From: Herbinix luporum
GTDB lineage: Bacteria; Bacillota; Clostridia; Lachnospirales; Lachnospiraceae
Assembly: GCF_900070325.1 (NCBI RefSeq)
Contig: NZ_LN879430.1
Coordinates: forward strand, 1,605,379-1,669,378
DNA: 64,000 bases
Direction: 5' to 3'
The notes beneath the pieces are model-generated. The model was not told the origin of the DNA. It searched no databases and saw only the letters and a list, made by a program, of their open reading frames with translations. How positions within the stretch are numbered: position 1 is the first letter of the stretch; the number at the start of each line of letters is the position of its first letter. Below are positions 1-10,113 of this stretch, in pieces. The position numbers and the translations under genes are program-made.

Positions 1-1648
1 TGCGGAAAAGGGATTCAGAAACAAACTCCTCTGTTCCGGTGGTAATACCTTTTGCCTCGCAGTTTTTAATTAAGCCTGCCGTGTCGCCAATGCTTACCAC
101 ACCAAAATATTCGCCGTCGGAACCAATTCGGAGTGCAATTTCTCCTTGTACCTGACGCAAGTTTATGACGTGCAGGCGTGGGGAGTCAGATGTGGTATCG
201 CTGTTGAAAACAAGGCGGAGAATATCCTTATAAACATCTTCAGCTTTAGGAGTTCCTCCGAACAAAGAATTTAGAGCGTTGAAGTTTTGGGAAAAAAGTT
301 CCCGGCCGGCGCTGTCGGTTAGTCCGGTGTCACCACTTAACACAGTGTCGATTCGGTTTATGGTTTGCTCCTTGCGGTTGACAAACTTATCAATAAAGTC
401 CAATACTTCCTCAACATCGGTCATTTCTGCGACGGATGTTTTTGCCGTTACACGATTGCCCACAAAAACAAGTAGAGGCTTTTCAATTCGAAAAGGTGCG
501 TACTCCTTGCCTTTTTCACAAAACAACTTCAATTGCTGATAAAATGACAACAAGCAGCCTACGAGGTATAACTGCCTCTGTTCCTCTTCAATACTGTCCC
601 GCAAGTTATAAATGCGGTATTCCTTGCCGTATCCGTCTTCATAAAAGTACTTGTAAGAGTAATCAATTATAATTGAACGAAAATATTCATCAAGGCGTTC
701 TTTCCATTCTTTCTGAGAAATATTGCTTGGTTTGTTCGATTTCATCGCCTGCTTTAATGTTGCAGAGTATTCAAAGGCAAATCCGCCATCCGCAGAAAGT
801 CGTGAGCGGTAATCATACCACACATCTCCCGCGAGGCCGCGGTGTGCTTCGTCCACAAGCACGAGGTTGTTCTGCTCGAAGCTGTCAACTGAAACGGTTT
901 TGACTTTACCTTCCTCTTTCAGCTTGTTCATGTCAATAACAATAACATCAGCGGTTGTGCCAAAGCCGCCCTTTGAGAAAGGCTCTGCGGATATGTCCGA
1001 TAGTTTCAACTCCTCCAAATGCTGGTTTGACATTCCCTCGTTCGGCGCAAGGACAATAATTTTGTTAATGTCCAAGCGCGGGTTGGTCAGCTTCGCCCTT
1101 TTCAGGTAATAGCGAAACTGCAGGATGTTTATGTGCATAATCAGTGTTTTGCCGCTGCCGGTGGCGCACATAAATGCCAATTTATTCATATTCTCCGGTG
1201 AAAAAGGCTCAATATCAATAGCACCGAAACTTTCTACCTTAACCTTTTCGATAAAAGCGTTCAAGTCAGCCGCAAAGGCTTCTTTGTCGGTAAAATAGCG
1301 ATCAAGATACATTTCGGTGAAAAGACAGGCTATATACTGAAAATACTTCAGTTTTATTCCGCTGCGCTTTTCGCCAATTTTCTTGACATAGCGGCAAATA
1401 CGCTCATCATATTCCCGCAGAGTATCCCGGCTGATTTTTGCCTCTGCACCCTGTCGCATCAGCAATAAATCCAGTTCGCCCCAAAAGTATGTATTCTGGT
1501 TTTCGTCAAAGCCTTCGTATTCAGAGCTGTTCATTTTGCCAGCAAGTGCAGCAAGGCTGTCTTTACCAAACAGGCTAAGGAAGTAGCGAAACAAAATTAA
1601 TTGGTCGCTCCATTTGAAGGCAGGAGCAGCGTTTTTTCTTTTTGCCAT
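1..1648 (-). CDS. DEAD/DEAH-box helicase, type III Res-like (incomplete at the window edge)
   Basis: This is a superfamily 2 helicase whose 3' end lies outside the window, leaving about 549 codons. A Walker A motif, ATGSGKT, is at about residue 161 and a VDEAH Walker B box at about 263. The N-terminus has no secretion signal. Family knowledge: such proteins resemble the Res subunit of type III restriction enzymes and supply ATP-driven translocation, usually with a C-terminal nuclease. Whether a nuclease is present here cannot be seen. Its ATG overlaps the stop of the upstream methyltransferase by one base (TAATG), so the two are translationally coupled. It is the last visible gene of the operon that starts near 7878. 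Confidence 0.85.
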   Translation of the reverse strand, partial: MAKRKNAAPAFKWSDQLILFRYFLSLFGKDSLAALAGKMNSSEYEGFDENQNTYFWGELDLLLMRQGAEAKISRDTLREYDERICRYVKKIGEKRSGIKLKYFQYIACLFTEMYLDRYFTDKEAFAADLNAFIEKVKVESFGAIDIEPFSPENMNKLAFMCATGSGKTLIMHINILQFRYYLKRAKLTNPRLDINKIIVLAPNEGMSNQHLEELKLSDISAEPFSKGGFGTTADVIVIDMNKLKEEGKVKTVSVDSFEQNNLVLVDEAHRGLAGDVWYDYRSRLSADGGFAFEYSATLKQAMKSNKPSNISQKEWKERLDEYFRSIIIDYSYKYFYEDGYGKEYRIYNLRDSIEEEQRQLYLVGCLLSFYQQLKLFCEKGKEYAPFRIEKPLLVFVGNRVTAKTSVAEMTDVEEVLDFIDKFVNRKEQTINRIDTVLSGDTGLTDSAGRELFSQNFNALNSLFGGTPKAEDVYKDILRLVFNSDTTSDSPRLHVINLRQVQGEIALRIGSDGEYFGVVSIGDTAGLIKNCEAKGITTGTEEFVSESLFR

Positions 1649-4600
1649 TATTCCGCCTCCTCAAACATCTTTTCCCTGAATACAGGTTCAATACGCTGCA
1701 CTTTCCAGTTTTCGTCATCCAGGCGCAGGTTTTCAAGGTTGTTGTCACCGTTGACATAGATAACATCAAACTCACGGTCAGCGGGGTTAATCCTGTATTT
1801 TGTGAAATATGAGTCTAATGCAGCATTGCTTTGTATCAAGTCACTTGTGATGGTGCGCCAGATTACAAGCGCTCGTCTGCCATCAGGTAGTCTGCCCTCA
1901 ATTTGCTTAAAGCCGTACTCGCCGCTGTTATCCCGCTCCAATCTGACCGCTCCTTCGTATAAGCCTTCTCTTTTCCATTCCTCTTCAGTCAGTTTTACAA
2001 CTTTAAACCAGGTTGTCGCCGACTGACGGATAACCGACAGCCCAATCAAATAGTTTAAAGTTTCGCATAAGTCAACAGTCTTAGGTTTCGTTTCGTTGTT
2101 TTCTATAATTTTTAGTTTATAGGAAAAAGGCATGTTGAAAGCATCCAGCGAGAGCATGCTCTCTTTTGCCTCGTAGTCAAACATATAGTGTATCATATAT
2201 TCATCGCCTAATTTCATCGCAAGCTGGTGTTTGTCGTCATCCAACTCGATATTAGAAAGCGTATCTTCGTAGCTTTCAAGAGTTATGTATTTCATAATGT
2301 GACTCACGCCTGTGTTACGGTTTTGCGGTTTACCATTTTTCCAATCGGCGGAGTAGATAACCTTTTTCATGCGAGGAAGCGTAACTGTGTGGAAGTATTC
2401 ACCCATTTCGATGAGAATGTATTTGCGATTTCCGCCATCTTCTCGGTTTAAGTTCAGAACGGCATGACCTGTGGTACCGGAACCGGCGAAGTAATCAAGA
2501 ATGATACCACTGGGCGGTGCAGACAATTTTATTACATCTTCAACAGCATAAACAGATTTAGGATATGAAAATAGTCCGCTCTCTCCAAAAATATCTTTTA
2601 GCAAGTTTGTGCCGTTAAATTCTGATTGATATTTTTTATCAATCCAAAGATTTTTAAGCACTTGGTTCTCTCTATATTGATGATATATAACGATTTTACC
2701 ATTTTCGATTTCAGCCTTAAAATAACCATTTTTATTCAACTCATCAAACGTAGGTTTTATATTCTTCCAAGAGAATTCTCCTGTATTTGTTATAGGATAA
2801 ACTTCGTAATAATCTTCGTGATATTCACTAGTTATCACTTTTAAATCCTTACTGACATAAATAGGATACCAGTTATCAGGCCTATTCTCTCTTGACCATG
2901 ATGAACGCGCCCGGATATAGGGTTCCCATCTAAATCTTCCTTTTTCATCTTGCTCGGTGAAAGTTTCTTTTACATCCTCATCGATTGCTACATCATTAAA
3001 GGCTGCTTGGTCTTTGCCTTTTGCATAAAATAGTAGATACTCAGTGTTCTCAGAAAAGAACTCAGCTTGGTTGCGTCCTTTCGGATTGTGTTGCACTGTA
3101 ACAATAGCAATTCTATTTTCGGAATCATAGAATTCATCCAAGAACTTGCCGAGATTATATAATTCAGCGTGGTCAATTGCAGTTGTTACAATCGTACCCA
3201 GCGGGATTAATTGGTCAGCCAAGGCTATTCTTTCAGAAATAAGGGAAAGCCAGGAACTGTCTTTATACCCGTTCTTGTAGAGGATTTCTGAGGTTTTCGT
3301 ATTATATGGTGGATCAATATATATACACCCGATCTTACGTTGATATTTCTCTAACAGTAAATATAAAGCTTGAAAATTCTCACTATGAATAAGCAATCCG
3401 CCCGTCTGTTCGTCAAGATTGTCAATACTTGCAATCAGGCGTTCTTTAAAATCGGCAGAAAAATGGCGGGTATCAAGGACAAGGTTCTTATTTTGGCGCA
3501 GAAATTCTATCATCAGCGGCTCGGAATATCCGACGGTCGTAAGGTTGCCCTCAATCTCATGAATCGCATACATTTCCCGCCATTCGGCAATTTGAGCTTC
3601 GTTTTCGATAATTTCAGGGTAGAATTTTTCGTCCACCCTATCGAGCGTTATACACCAATTTGTATCAACAACAAACTTCTTTTTCAGCCACAGTTTTTTC
3701 TGAAAATCCTCAATTTGTGCGAGAAAGTCAATAATAATCTTACCGACACGCTTGATTGCCTTCACCTTGGCAAGATAGCTATCAGCGCGCTTCTCATCGG
3801 TAGTATCAATATCATCAAGATGAATGACTTCGCTCTTTATAAAAAAGTCCAGTTCGCGGGTTAAAAAGCCGCGTAAATCCTTATGTATGAAATAATCAAA
3901 AGTGTTTTTAGCAACATAGGCACTCAGGTGCTTTTCCAATACCGTACGAGTTTCCTTTTTTACACTGGAAGCAGGTGCGAGCAAGTGGTACCAGTCTTTG
4001 AACTGCTTTGCAATTGCGTCCGATATTGCAGCAAGATTGGCTTGATACCAATTTACTTTTTTATCATCGGGTATGTCATATACAAAACGGATAACCAATT
4101 CGCCGTCAACTTCTTCAATTGTCTTAAGTTCAGGGCGCTCCGGCGTTTCTTTATAAAGCATAAACTCGCGCTTTTTTGTGTCGGATTCCTTGTTATTGTT
4201 CTTTTCTGTAGTTGCATCAACAAGACGGAAATGTACCTTTTTACCGTTGTCAATAAAAGTATAGTCACGAAAGTTTTCTGTGGTCTTTATATAATACTGG
4301 TCAGCATTCGCCCAGTAAAGTTTTACCTCATCACCCTCATAAGGAATTGCGTAAACGCCTTCTTTGTAGCGGCGTTTAGAGATAAAATCACCTTCATCAT
4401 AATAACGGCTGAAAAATTTATAAAGTGCTGAGTACACATCTGTTTCAAGTGAAGACAAGTCTGTACCCGACGCAAGCTGTGATTTGTAACGGGCATATTC
4501 TTCTGCTAGCTTCGGGCTTGCATTAATCTCTATACCAAGTTCAGCAGCTTGTTTTTCAATAGCTGCAATACGTTCTTTTATTTCCCCGGTATTTTGGGCA

Positions 4601-4782
4601 AACGGAGTAAGCGTTTCCTTCACTTTTTTTGGCAAATCCTCCGAGAGGAATTTCATAATCTCTTTCCTGCGGATATTCATTATACGGTAGATTCCGAAAT
4701 CCAAATCTGCCTTGTCAAGTTCAAATATTTCCTCCAAGAGGTTAATAAATCGGTTCAATTTTTCGTTCGTATTTTGATTCAT
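1648..4782 (-). CDS. Site-specific DNA methyltransferase, type III Mod-like (beta class)
   Basis: A 1044-residue adenine-type DNA methyltransferase. The catalytic motif DPPYNT is at about residue 488 and the AdoMet-binding motif FAGSGTT at about 760. The order of motif IV before motif I marks the beta class, as in type III Mod proteins. At 1044 residues it is clearly longer than a usual Mod (about 600-700); the extra mass is mostly a roughly 450-residue N-terminal region. An AAGGAG site precedes the ATG and overlaps the stop of the SNF2-type gene 15 bp upstream. Inference: it protects host DNA while the two helicases act on unmodified DNA. Recognition sequence unknown. Confidence 0.88.
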   Translation of the reverse strand: MNQNTNEKLNRFINLLEEIFELDKADLDFGIYRIMNIRRKEIMKFLSEDLPKKVKETLTPFAQNTGEIKERIAAIEKQAAELGIEINASPKLAEEYARYKSQLASGTDLSSLETDVYSALYKFFSRYYDEGDFISKRRYKEGVYAIPYEGDEVKLYWANADQYYIKTTENFRDYTFIDNGKKVHFRLVDATTEKNNNKESDTKKREFMLYKETPERPELKTIEEVDGELVIRFVYDIPDDKKVNWYQANLAAISDAIAKQFKDWYHLLAPASSVKKETRTVLEKHLSAYVAKNTFDYFIHKDLRGFLTRELDFFIKSEVIHLDDIDTTDEKRADSYLAKVKAIKRVGKIIIDFLAQIEDFQKKLWLKKKFVVDTNWCITLDRVDEKFYPEIIENEAQIAEWREMYAIHEIEGNLTTVGYSEPLMIEFLRQNKNLVLDTRHFSADFKERLIASIDNLDEQTGGLLIHSENFQALYLLLEKYQRKIGCIYIDPPYNTKTSEILYKNGYKDSSWLSLISERIALADQLIPLGTIVTTAIDHAELYNLGKFLDEFYDSENRIAIVTVQHNPKGRNQAEFFSENTEYLLFYAKGKDQAAFNDVAIDEDVKETFTEQDEKGRFRWEPYIRARSSWSRENRPDNWYPIYVSKDLKVITSEYHEDYYEVYPITNTGEFSWKNIKPTFDELNKNGYFKAEIENGKIVIYHQYRENQVLKNLWIDKKYQSEFNGTNLLKDIFGESGLFSYPKSVYAVEDVIKLSAPPSGIILDYFAGSGTTGHAVLNLNREDGGNRKYILIEMGEYFHTVTLPRMKKVIYSADWKNGKPQNRNTGVSHIMKYITLESYEDTLSNIELDDDKHQLAMKLGDEYMIHYMFDYEAKESMLSLDAFNMPFSYKLKIIENNETKPKTVDLCETLNYLIGLSVIRQSATTWFKVVKLTEEEWKREGLYEGAVRLERDNSGEYGFKQIEGRLPDGRRALVIWRTITSDLIQSNAALDSYFTKYRINPADREFDVIYVNGDNNLENLRLDDENWKVQRIEPVFREKMFEEAE

Positions 4783-4797
4783 CGCGTTCTCACTCCT

Positions 4798-7641
4798 TTA
4801 TACAATCTGCCATTCAATGGCGAATAGATCCTCGTGATGAGTTTGTTTTATCATTCGGCTGTCCAATTCAGCCAACAGTTTGCGGCGTTTGCTTGCTATT
4901 TCATCTTCTCGATCGGCAAGCTCATTGCGCTTTCGCCGCTTGAAGCTTTCGAGTTGTTCTAATTTTTTTGTTGCTGCAATTTTCTCCTCTATTGTTACAG
5001 CATTGCGTATTAACCTTTCCTGCTCACGGATTTGCCGCTTAATCGTATCAAGCTCTTTTTCCAGACTATTTATCATATCCTTCTCCCATTGGAAGATGCG
5101 TTCTTCCTCTTCCTTAAAATATAAGAGATTTCGCGAGTCAATCTGCTGTAATTTCCCTTTTCGATGCTGTTCTGCACTCTCTTTCAATTTACGCTGTTGT
5201 ACAGGGGTAAGTCCTGTTGGTTTGACTTCACGTCCGGCACAAAGAAACAATTTCTCACATAATTCCTGAGACAATGGTTGTCCGTCATCTGTATATGCCG
5301 TAAATAAGCTGTATTGTTCTGTATCGAATGCCAAAACATCCAATGACGAAAGAAGCAGGTATCCGCTTTTTCCTTTCAAATCCTCCGGCAAAGTTACATT
5401 TAATTCTGTTTCCAATGGAGAAAATATAATCTTACCACCCGTAACTTTTATAGCTGAAGCCTGCTTCAGCACATATTGCGCAAGCGGATGAGAAAGACGG
5501 TAAGGTATCCCCTCGGTTTCTTTACTTGTAATAAGACAATACTTTCCTTTTGGAGATTCTCCAATACGTTCTTTTAATATAAAAGAGTGGTTGCTATCGT
5601 TGAAAACCGCTTTATCTCCTAAAATAAATTTCGTCAGTTCCCAGAAGATATATTCGTAACGGTTTATGAACGCACAGGTGTGTTCTTTTGCTAATCTCAA
5701 CCGTTCCTGAACTTCCACGTCAAAGGTTTTCAGTACTTGTTCTTTTACGTCTTTCAGGCGCGTATTAATTTTACTTTCCAGTTCGGCTTGAAGTTTTTCA
5801 AACGCAGCACTGATCTCAGCTTCGGTCCGACATTCCTGGTATATGAGCCATATACGCTTTTCAAAATCAACACCGTCGATTTGACCCAGTATTTCATCGG
5901 ATGTCCCGAACACATCGCTAAACAGTTTAAATTTATCATTTAGCAGCTCGAATACACGTAAATCGGCGTAGTTACGCTGATTTACGAAATTTACAACGAC
6001 GACATCGCTTTTTTGTCCGTAGCGGTGACAGCGGCCAATGCGCTGTTCTATTCTCTGTGGATTCCAAGGTAAATCATAGTTCACAACAAGTGAGCAAAAT
6101 TGCAGGTTTAATCCTTCCGCAGCAGCTTCTGTTGCAATCATAATTTCCGCCTTGTCCTTAAAATAGTCAACAATGGCGGCACGTCGGTCCGCCGCGCGGA
6201 TACCGCTTATTTTGCCTGTATAGGCATTAGCCTTAAGCCAAGCCTCCAGTATCTCGTTTGATTGCTTGTCCGAGTTTGATCCGTTAAAAATAACAATTTT
6301 TCCCCGGTATCCATTTTGCTCAAGAAATTCTTTCAAATATGCTTGCGTTCGTTTTGATTCTGTAAAAATAAGTGCTTTACGATTCGCACCTATTAATTCA
6401 ATCTGTTCAAATGCTTTCTGTAATGCTATAAGGAGTGCTTTAGCTTTCGAATCATGCTTAATTTGTTCAGCCAAATTTATAAATGACTGTATTGCTGCAA
6501 TTTCTTTTTGTATTTGTTTTGTATCTATTATTTCATCCTCTGTAGGCAAGTTAGCATCACTATCGATATTATCTTCTTCATTTTCATTAAGAAGTTCAAT
6601 CTCATCCTCATCAAAAATCTCATTCAAATCAAACTGCTGGTATTTATTTTCTTCAAGCATTTTTTCCAGGCGTGCTTTTATGGTAGCCAATGTGCCGAGC
6701 AAAGCATATGTAGAAGATGCCAGTATTTTTCTAACCATCATTGTTGTCAACATTTTCTGTTTTACAGGTATAGAATATAAGTTGTCGGAACGCAAAAATT
6801 CCGAAACCTTTGTGTACAACTCAAACTCCAAATCAGTAGAATCAAATTTTTGTGTCAAAGGCAGACGTTTGGTATAGTTTATATACTCCACCACGTCTTT
6901 TCGCAAAGTTCTTTTATAATAAGGTGCAAGCCTCATTTGCAGTTCAGAATAATTCTCTTCATACACATAATTGGCACGAAATGATTTAGCATCGCCAAAA
7001 ATGTTTTCGTCTATTATGGAGGTTAGTCCGTATAATTCCATAAGGCTGTTTTGAAACGGCGTAGCCGTCAGGAGCAGTTTCTTTACATTTTCAAGAGCTT
7101 CCCGAACAGCGTGTGCTGTGACACTATTCTTTTTATATACATTTCTCAGTTTATGCGCCTCATCAATAATAGCCAGGTCAAAGCCAAACAAACGTATTTC
7201 ATCTTTTTTTCGGGCAGCAAAATTATAAGAACAAATGACAACCTTTTTATTGTCAAACGGATTACGCCCAATGCGGACATATTCGTTGTAATTTTTTGAA
7301 TCAAGGATTTCATTATCAATACCAAACTTTTCTGTCAGTTCAAAACTCCATTGTTTTCGTATGGCAGCAGGACAAACAACAATTATCTTCCGCTTACCAA
7401 TAGCCCAGTATTGGCACAGCACTAATCCGGCCTCTATGGTTTTTCCCAAACCAACCTCGTCGGCAAGAATAATGCCTTTGGAGAGCGGAGAACGAAACGC
7501 AAATAAAGCCGCCTCAATTTGGTGTGGATTTATATCCACAGCGGCATTTAATAATGATTGTGACAAACTGTCTATATTATCGCCTATTGCTCTTTGCGCA
7601 AGAACACGTGCATAGTATATTGCATGATATCTTGTAATCAT
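4798..7641 (-). CDS. SNF2/RapA-type helicase of a defence operon
   Basis: A 947-residue SNF2-family ATPase. Walker A (GLGKT) is at residues 64-68 and DEAH at 160-163. TATPFQNS follows at about 192. The C-terminal helicase lobe ends with an arginine-finger segment containing QRIGRCHRYGQ. The last 150 residues are rich in Lys, Glu and Arg and probably form a coiled coil. Such ATPases translocate on double-stranded DNA. The gene follows the XRE regulator by 27 bp and precedes the methyltransferase by 15 bp. A SNF2 helicase next to a DNA methylase recalls DISARM class 1 (drmD-drmMI), but no drmA or drmB is present in the window. AAGGAG lies seven bases before the ATG. Confidence 0.88.
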   Translation of the reverse strand: MITRYHAIYYARVLAQRAIGDNIDSLSQSLLNAAVDINPHQIEAALFAFRSPLSKGIILADEVGLGKTIEAGLVLCQYWAIGKRKIIVVCPAAIRKQWSFELTEKFGIDNEILDSKNYNEYVRIGRNPFDNKKVVICSYNFAARKKDEIRLFGFDLAIIDEAHKLRNVYKKNSVTAHAVREALENVKKLLLTATPFQNSLMELYGLTSIIDENIFGDAKSFRANYVYEENYSELQMRLAPYYKRTLRKDVVEYINYTKRLPLTQKFDSTDLEFELYTKVSEFLRSDNLYSIPVKQKMLTTMMVRKILASSTYALLGTLATIKARLEKMLEENKYQQFDLNEIFDEDEIELLNENEEDNIDSDANLPTEDEIIDTKQIQKEIAAIQSFINLAEQIKHDSKAKALLIALQKAFEQIELIGANRKALIFTESKRTQAYLKEFLEQNGYRGKIVIFNGSNSDKQSNEILEAWLKANAYTGKISGIRAADRRAAIVDYFKDKAEIMIATEAAAEGLNLQFCSLVVNYDLPWNPQRIEQRIGRCHRYGQKSDVVVVNFVNQRNYADLRVFELLNDKFKLFSDVFGTSDEILGQIDGVDFEKRIWLIYQECRTEAEISAAFEKLQAELESKINTRLKDVKEQVLKTFDVEVQERLRLAKEHTCAFINRYEYIFWELTKFILGDKAVFNDSNHSFILKERIGESPKGKYCLITSKETEGIPYRLSHPLAQYVLKQASAIKVTGGKIIFSPLETELNVTLPEDLKGKSGYLLLSSLDVLAFDTEQYSLFTAYTDDGQPLSQELCEKLFLCAGREVKPTGLTPVQQRKLKESAEQHRKGKLQQIDSRNLLYFKEEEERIFQWEKDMINSLEKELDTIKRQIREQERLIRNAVTIEEKIAATKKLEQLESFKRRKRNELADREDEIASKRRKLLAELDSRMIKQTHHEDLFAIEWQIV

Positions 7642-7668
7642 TGCTTCTCCTTTAGTATTTAATCGTTT

Positions 7669-7878
7669 TCATTTATTATCTGGTATAATTTCCATAATAT
7701 TACTTATATCACATTCCAAAGCCCTACATATTTTTTCTAATACTTCAGTATTCACATTTTCGTTTTTGCCAAGCTTTGTTATTGTTGCAGAACTTATACC
7801 TGCAATCTTTTGCAGGTCTTTTTTCTTCATATCTCTATCAATCAATAGTTTCCAAAGCTTTTTATAACTGATTGCCAT
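7669..7878 (-). CDS. XRE/Cro-type transcriptional regulator
   Basis: A 69-residue single-domain DNA-binding protein of the lambda Cro/C1 fold. The helix-turn-helix covers roughly residues 17-45 (segment KKDLQKIAGISSATITKLGK). The ATG at 7878 is chosen because AGGTGA lies five bases before it; an in-frame GTG nine bases upstream would use that same site as coding sequence. It is the first gene of the helicase-methylase-helicase operon and its promoter carries a perfect inverted repeat at the start region. By analogy with controller proteins of restriction-modification loci it probably represses its own operon. This role is inferred from position and size only. Confidence 0.85.
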   Translation of the reverse strand: MAISYKKLWKLLIDRDMKKKDLQKIAGISSATITKLGKNENVNTEVLEKICRALECDISNIMEIIPDNK

Positions 7879-7891
7879 GATAATCACCTAT

Positions 7892-7905
7892 AGTTATTTA
7901 TAACT
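7892..7905 (-). promoter_or_regulatory. Putative operator of the defence operon
   Basis: A perfect six-base inverted repeat, AGTTAT-TT-ATAACT, lies directly downstream of the -10 box and 14 bases before the regulator's ATG. Size and position fit a dimer site for the small Cro-like protein encoded next to it. Binding is inferred. Confidence 0.5.
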
Positions 7906-7907
7906 GT

Positions 7908-7936
7908 ATAATATCATTCGTTTCATAATAATGCAA
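7908..7936 (-). promoter_or_regulatory. Sigma-70-type promoter of the defence operon
   Basis: On the minus strand TTGCAT (7936-7931) and TATTAT (7913-7908) are separated by exactly 17 bases, close to the housekeeping consensus. It points at the XRE regulator and the three genes behind it. Confidence 0.65.
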
Positions 7937-8212
7937 ATAAATTCTTTACATTCGCATGATTTTTAAATTGGATTTAAATAAATATTATTCTAAATACAAT
8001 ATCGACAGATTTTATAAAAAGTACATCCATTCTGGCTACTCAATCCTATGTAAAAATGGGCATTATCTAATGTGTTAACTCAACCCCATCAATCTTGGGG
8101 GATTAAATATGAGTTTTCGACATGTTCCCATATACGCATTTTACCCTTTCTCTCGAGTAGACTAGTTGAATGTAAACGCGAAAAGCCAGTAATATCAAAG
8201 GTTAAGGCTTTG
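7937..8212. other. Non-coding AT-rich spacer with 3' exon of the intron target
   Basis: No gene is visible here. The part next to 8212 is the 3' exon of the group II intron (starts CAAAG on the minus strand). A short GGGAACATG motif like those in the IS21-type ends appears near 8126-8134 on the minus strand, so this is probably the rest of that broken element. Confidence 0.4.
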
Positions 8213-8246
8213 ATAGAGTAGAGCAGTGGGGTTACCACCGCCCCCT

Positions 8247-8288
<42 letters not shown>

Positions 8289-8308
8289 TATTCTTCTTCC
8301 TTCAGCAT

Positions 8309-9607
8309 TCAACCGCAAATACTTGCCAGTCCTGCCTGTAAAGTCAATTCCCTGACCTTAGCCGCATTCCCAAGCCTGTAATTGCGTTGTTTCTTCCGAT
8401 TGTACCATCGGGTAAATTTGAAATTGATATACTTGTCTATCTTCCATAACCATGGTCTGGCAAACCGTCTGGTATAATAATTTCTCATGCCAATGATTTT
8501 AGGATTAAGCACCTTCACCATTTCTTCCATGCTTAACAGCAGTTTGCTCGGGCTTGCAAACACCTCTTTGATGTTGGCCCTCATTTTCTTCATAGCCTTT
8601 TTGGACGGTACCTGCTGTAGTGTCCAATACCACTGCCAGCTTTTGTTTCTGAATCGCTGAAATCTGTTGTTGAATCCAAGAAAATCAAAGCTGTCTTTTC
8701 CAAAATACATATCGACAAGCCTTGTCTTCTCACTGTGTAATGTCAATTCCAGCTTTTTCATAATCCCTTTTACCGCACATAGAGCTTCTTCTGCTTGAGA
8801 TAACCGCTTGCACAATATCACAAAGTCGTCTGCGTATCGCACCAACTCTCCCAGATGTCCAAACCTTTTACTCCAACATACATCAAAATAATTTAGATAT
8901 ATATTGGATAACAGCGGTGAGATAACTCCTCCCTGTGGTGCTCCAAGTGTACTTTCACTGTATTGACCGTTCTCCAGCACTCCTGCCTTCAGCCAGCCTT
9001 TTATCAGTTTCAGCACTCTTCGGTCAGTTATTCTCTGTTTGACTAATAAAAGCAGTTTATCATGGTTGATGCTCCCAAAGTAGTCTCTTATGTCAGCATC
9101 TATTACCCATAATGCTCCACCTTTATCGGCTACTTCATAAATCTTGTCTATTGCCTGTTTTGCATTCCTTTTCGGTCGGAATCCATACGAACAAGACTGA
9201 AAGTCGGCTTCAAATACAGGCTCTATCACTATCTTTGCCGCCATCTGTACTATTCTGTCCTTAATTGTAGGTATCCCCAATGCTCTTTTTCTACCATCTG
9301 GTTTTGGAATATAGGTTCGTCTGACAGGCTTACACCGATATTTCTCTGTCCGCAATTCTTCCGCTATCTCACACAGCAATCTATCCTCACCGTATGCTTT
9401 CACGTCTTCAATGCTGACTTTATCGACACCGCCCGCTCCACCATTCTGTTTTACCCGTTTCCATGCTTCTTCTAAGATATCATTACGGTATATCTTGTCA
9501 TACAACGCATAGAACTTTCTCTTTCGGTCAGCTTTGGCTGTAAGGTATAGTCTGTTTTGGAAGTCTCGTACTTTTTCATGGGTGTTTATAGCTTTTTCGG
9601 CAATCAC
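8309..9607 (-). CDS. ltrA: Group II intron reverse transcriptase/maturase
   Basis: A 432-residue intron-encoded protein. The reverse-transcriptase fingers/palm region runs from about residue 65 to 310, with YGFRPKRNA, the APQGGVISP turn and the catalytic YADD box. The maturase (X/GIIM) region follows to the C-terminus. No HNH endonuclease domain follows, so it is a short, endonuclease-lacking type like many clostridial introns. The start is GTG, with GGAGG about nine bases upstream. It binds its own intron RNA, assists splicing and copies the RNA into DNA at target sites. It lies wholly inside the intron, upstream of domain V, as expected. No frameshift is visible, so the protein should be active. 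Confidence 0.93.
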   Translation of the reverse strand: MIAEKAINTHEKVRDFQNRLYLTAKADRKRKFYALYDKIYRNDILEEAWKRVKQNGGAGGVDKVSIEDVKAYGEDRLLCEIAEELRTEKYRCKPVRRTYIPKPDGRKRALGIPTIKDRIVQMAAKIVIEPVFEADFQSCSYGFRPKRNAKQAIDKIYEVADKGGALWVIDADIRDYFGSINHDKLLLLVKQRITDRRVLKLIKGWLKAGVLENGQYSESTLGAPQGGVISPLLSNIYLNYFDVCWSKRFGHLGELVRYADDFVILCKRLSQAEEALCAVKGIMKKLELTLHSEKTRLVDMYFGKDSFDFLGFNNRFQRFRNKSWQWYWTLQQVPSKKAMKKMRANIKEVFASPSKLLLSMEEMVKVLNPKIIGMRNYYTRRFARPWLWKIDKYINFKFTRWYNRKKQRNYRLGNAAKVRELTLQAGLASICG

Positions 9608-10113
9608 CGGTACCTACCTCCTTTACAGACTTGAATAAAGTTGTGCCCCTTCCCTATGCACAGTTTTGTTGTCTGTACAATCCTTGGTACTATGAGCACT
9701 TCTGACTGCCTCTTTGCAGAAAGCAACTTCGCTTTTGCTTATATGCTTCCTCTTTACAGTTTCCTGTGCAAAGTAGGCTCTCTCCAGTTCCGACAAATAC
9801 TTTCCTGACGTGTCGTTACCTCTACACCGCAGGGTTCTTAGGTATTGCATTTAGGGTTCTTCATACCGTCTGCTGTCTTCGCTGTTGATGTCTCAGCTCG
9901 ACTCCCTGTTGTTCCCTTTCGGGAATGTCAATAACGGTGCGGCAGTATTCACTTCATGTTACGACCCGCCAGTTTGTCTGCTCTTTTTAGAGCATTCCGT
10001 AACGCTTCAACGCATAAATTATTTCATACGCTGGTTACTGACTAAGTGGCTGCCCTACCTTTACCACTGCAGGACTTTCACCTGCTAGCATTTGCCAGCT
10101 TAGCTGGACGCAC

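Noticed and set aside
279..1109. Plus-strand open frames opposite the left-edge helicase
   Set aside because: They lie antisense to a clear helicase gene, have no ribosome sites and no family resemblance.
1802..4827. Plus-strand frames of up to 182 codons opposite the methyltransferase
   Set aside because: They mirror the codon pattern of the opposite gene; composition is rich in Phe, Ile and Cys as is usual for antisense shadows.
1..7887. DISARM assignment
   Set aside because: SNF2 helicase and methylase fit, but drmA and drmB are not seen in the window, and the third gene is Res-like.
8309..9607. Retron or diversity-generating reverse transcriptase
   Set aside because: Domain V, GTGCG 5' end and maturase region show a group II intron; no template repeat or msr/msd is present.
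9885..10088. 67-codon plus-strand frame
   Set aside because: It lies within domain I of the group II intron, which explains the sequence.
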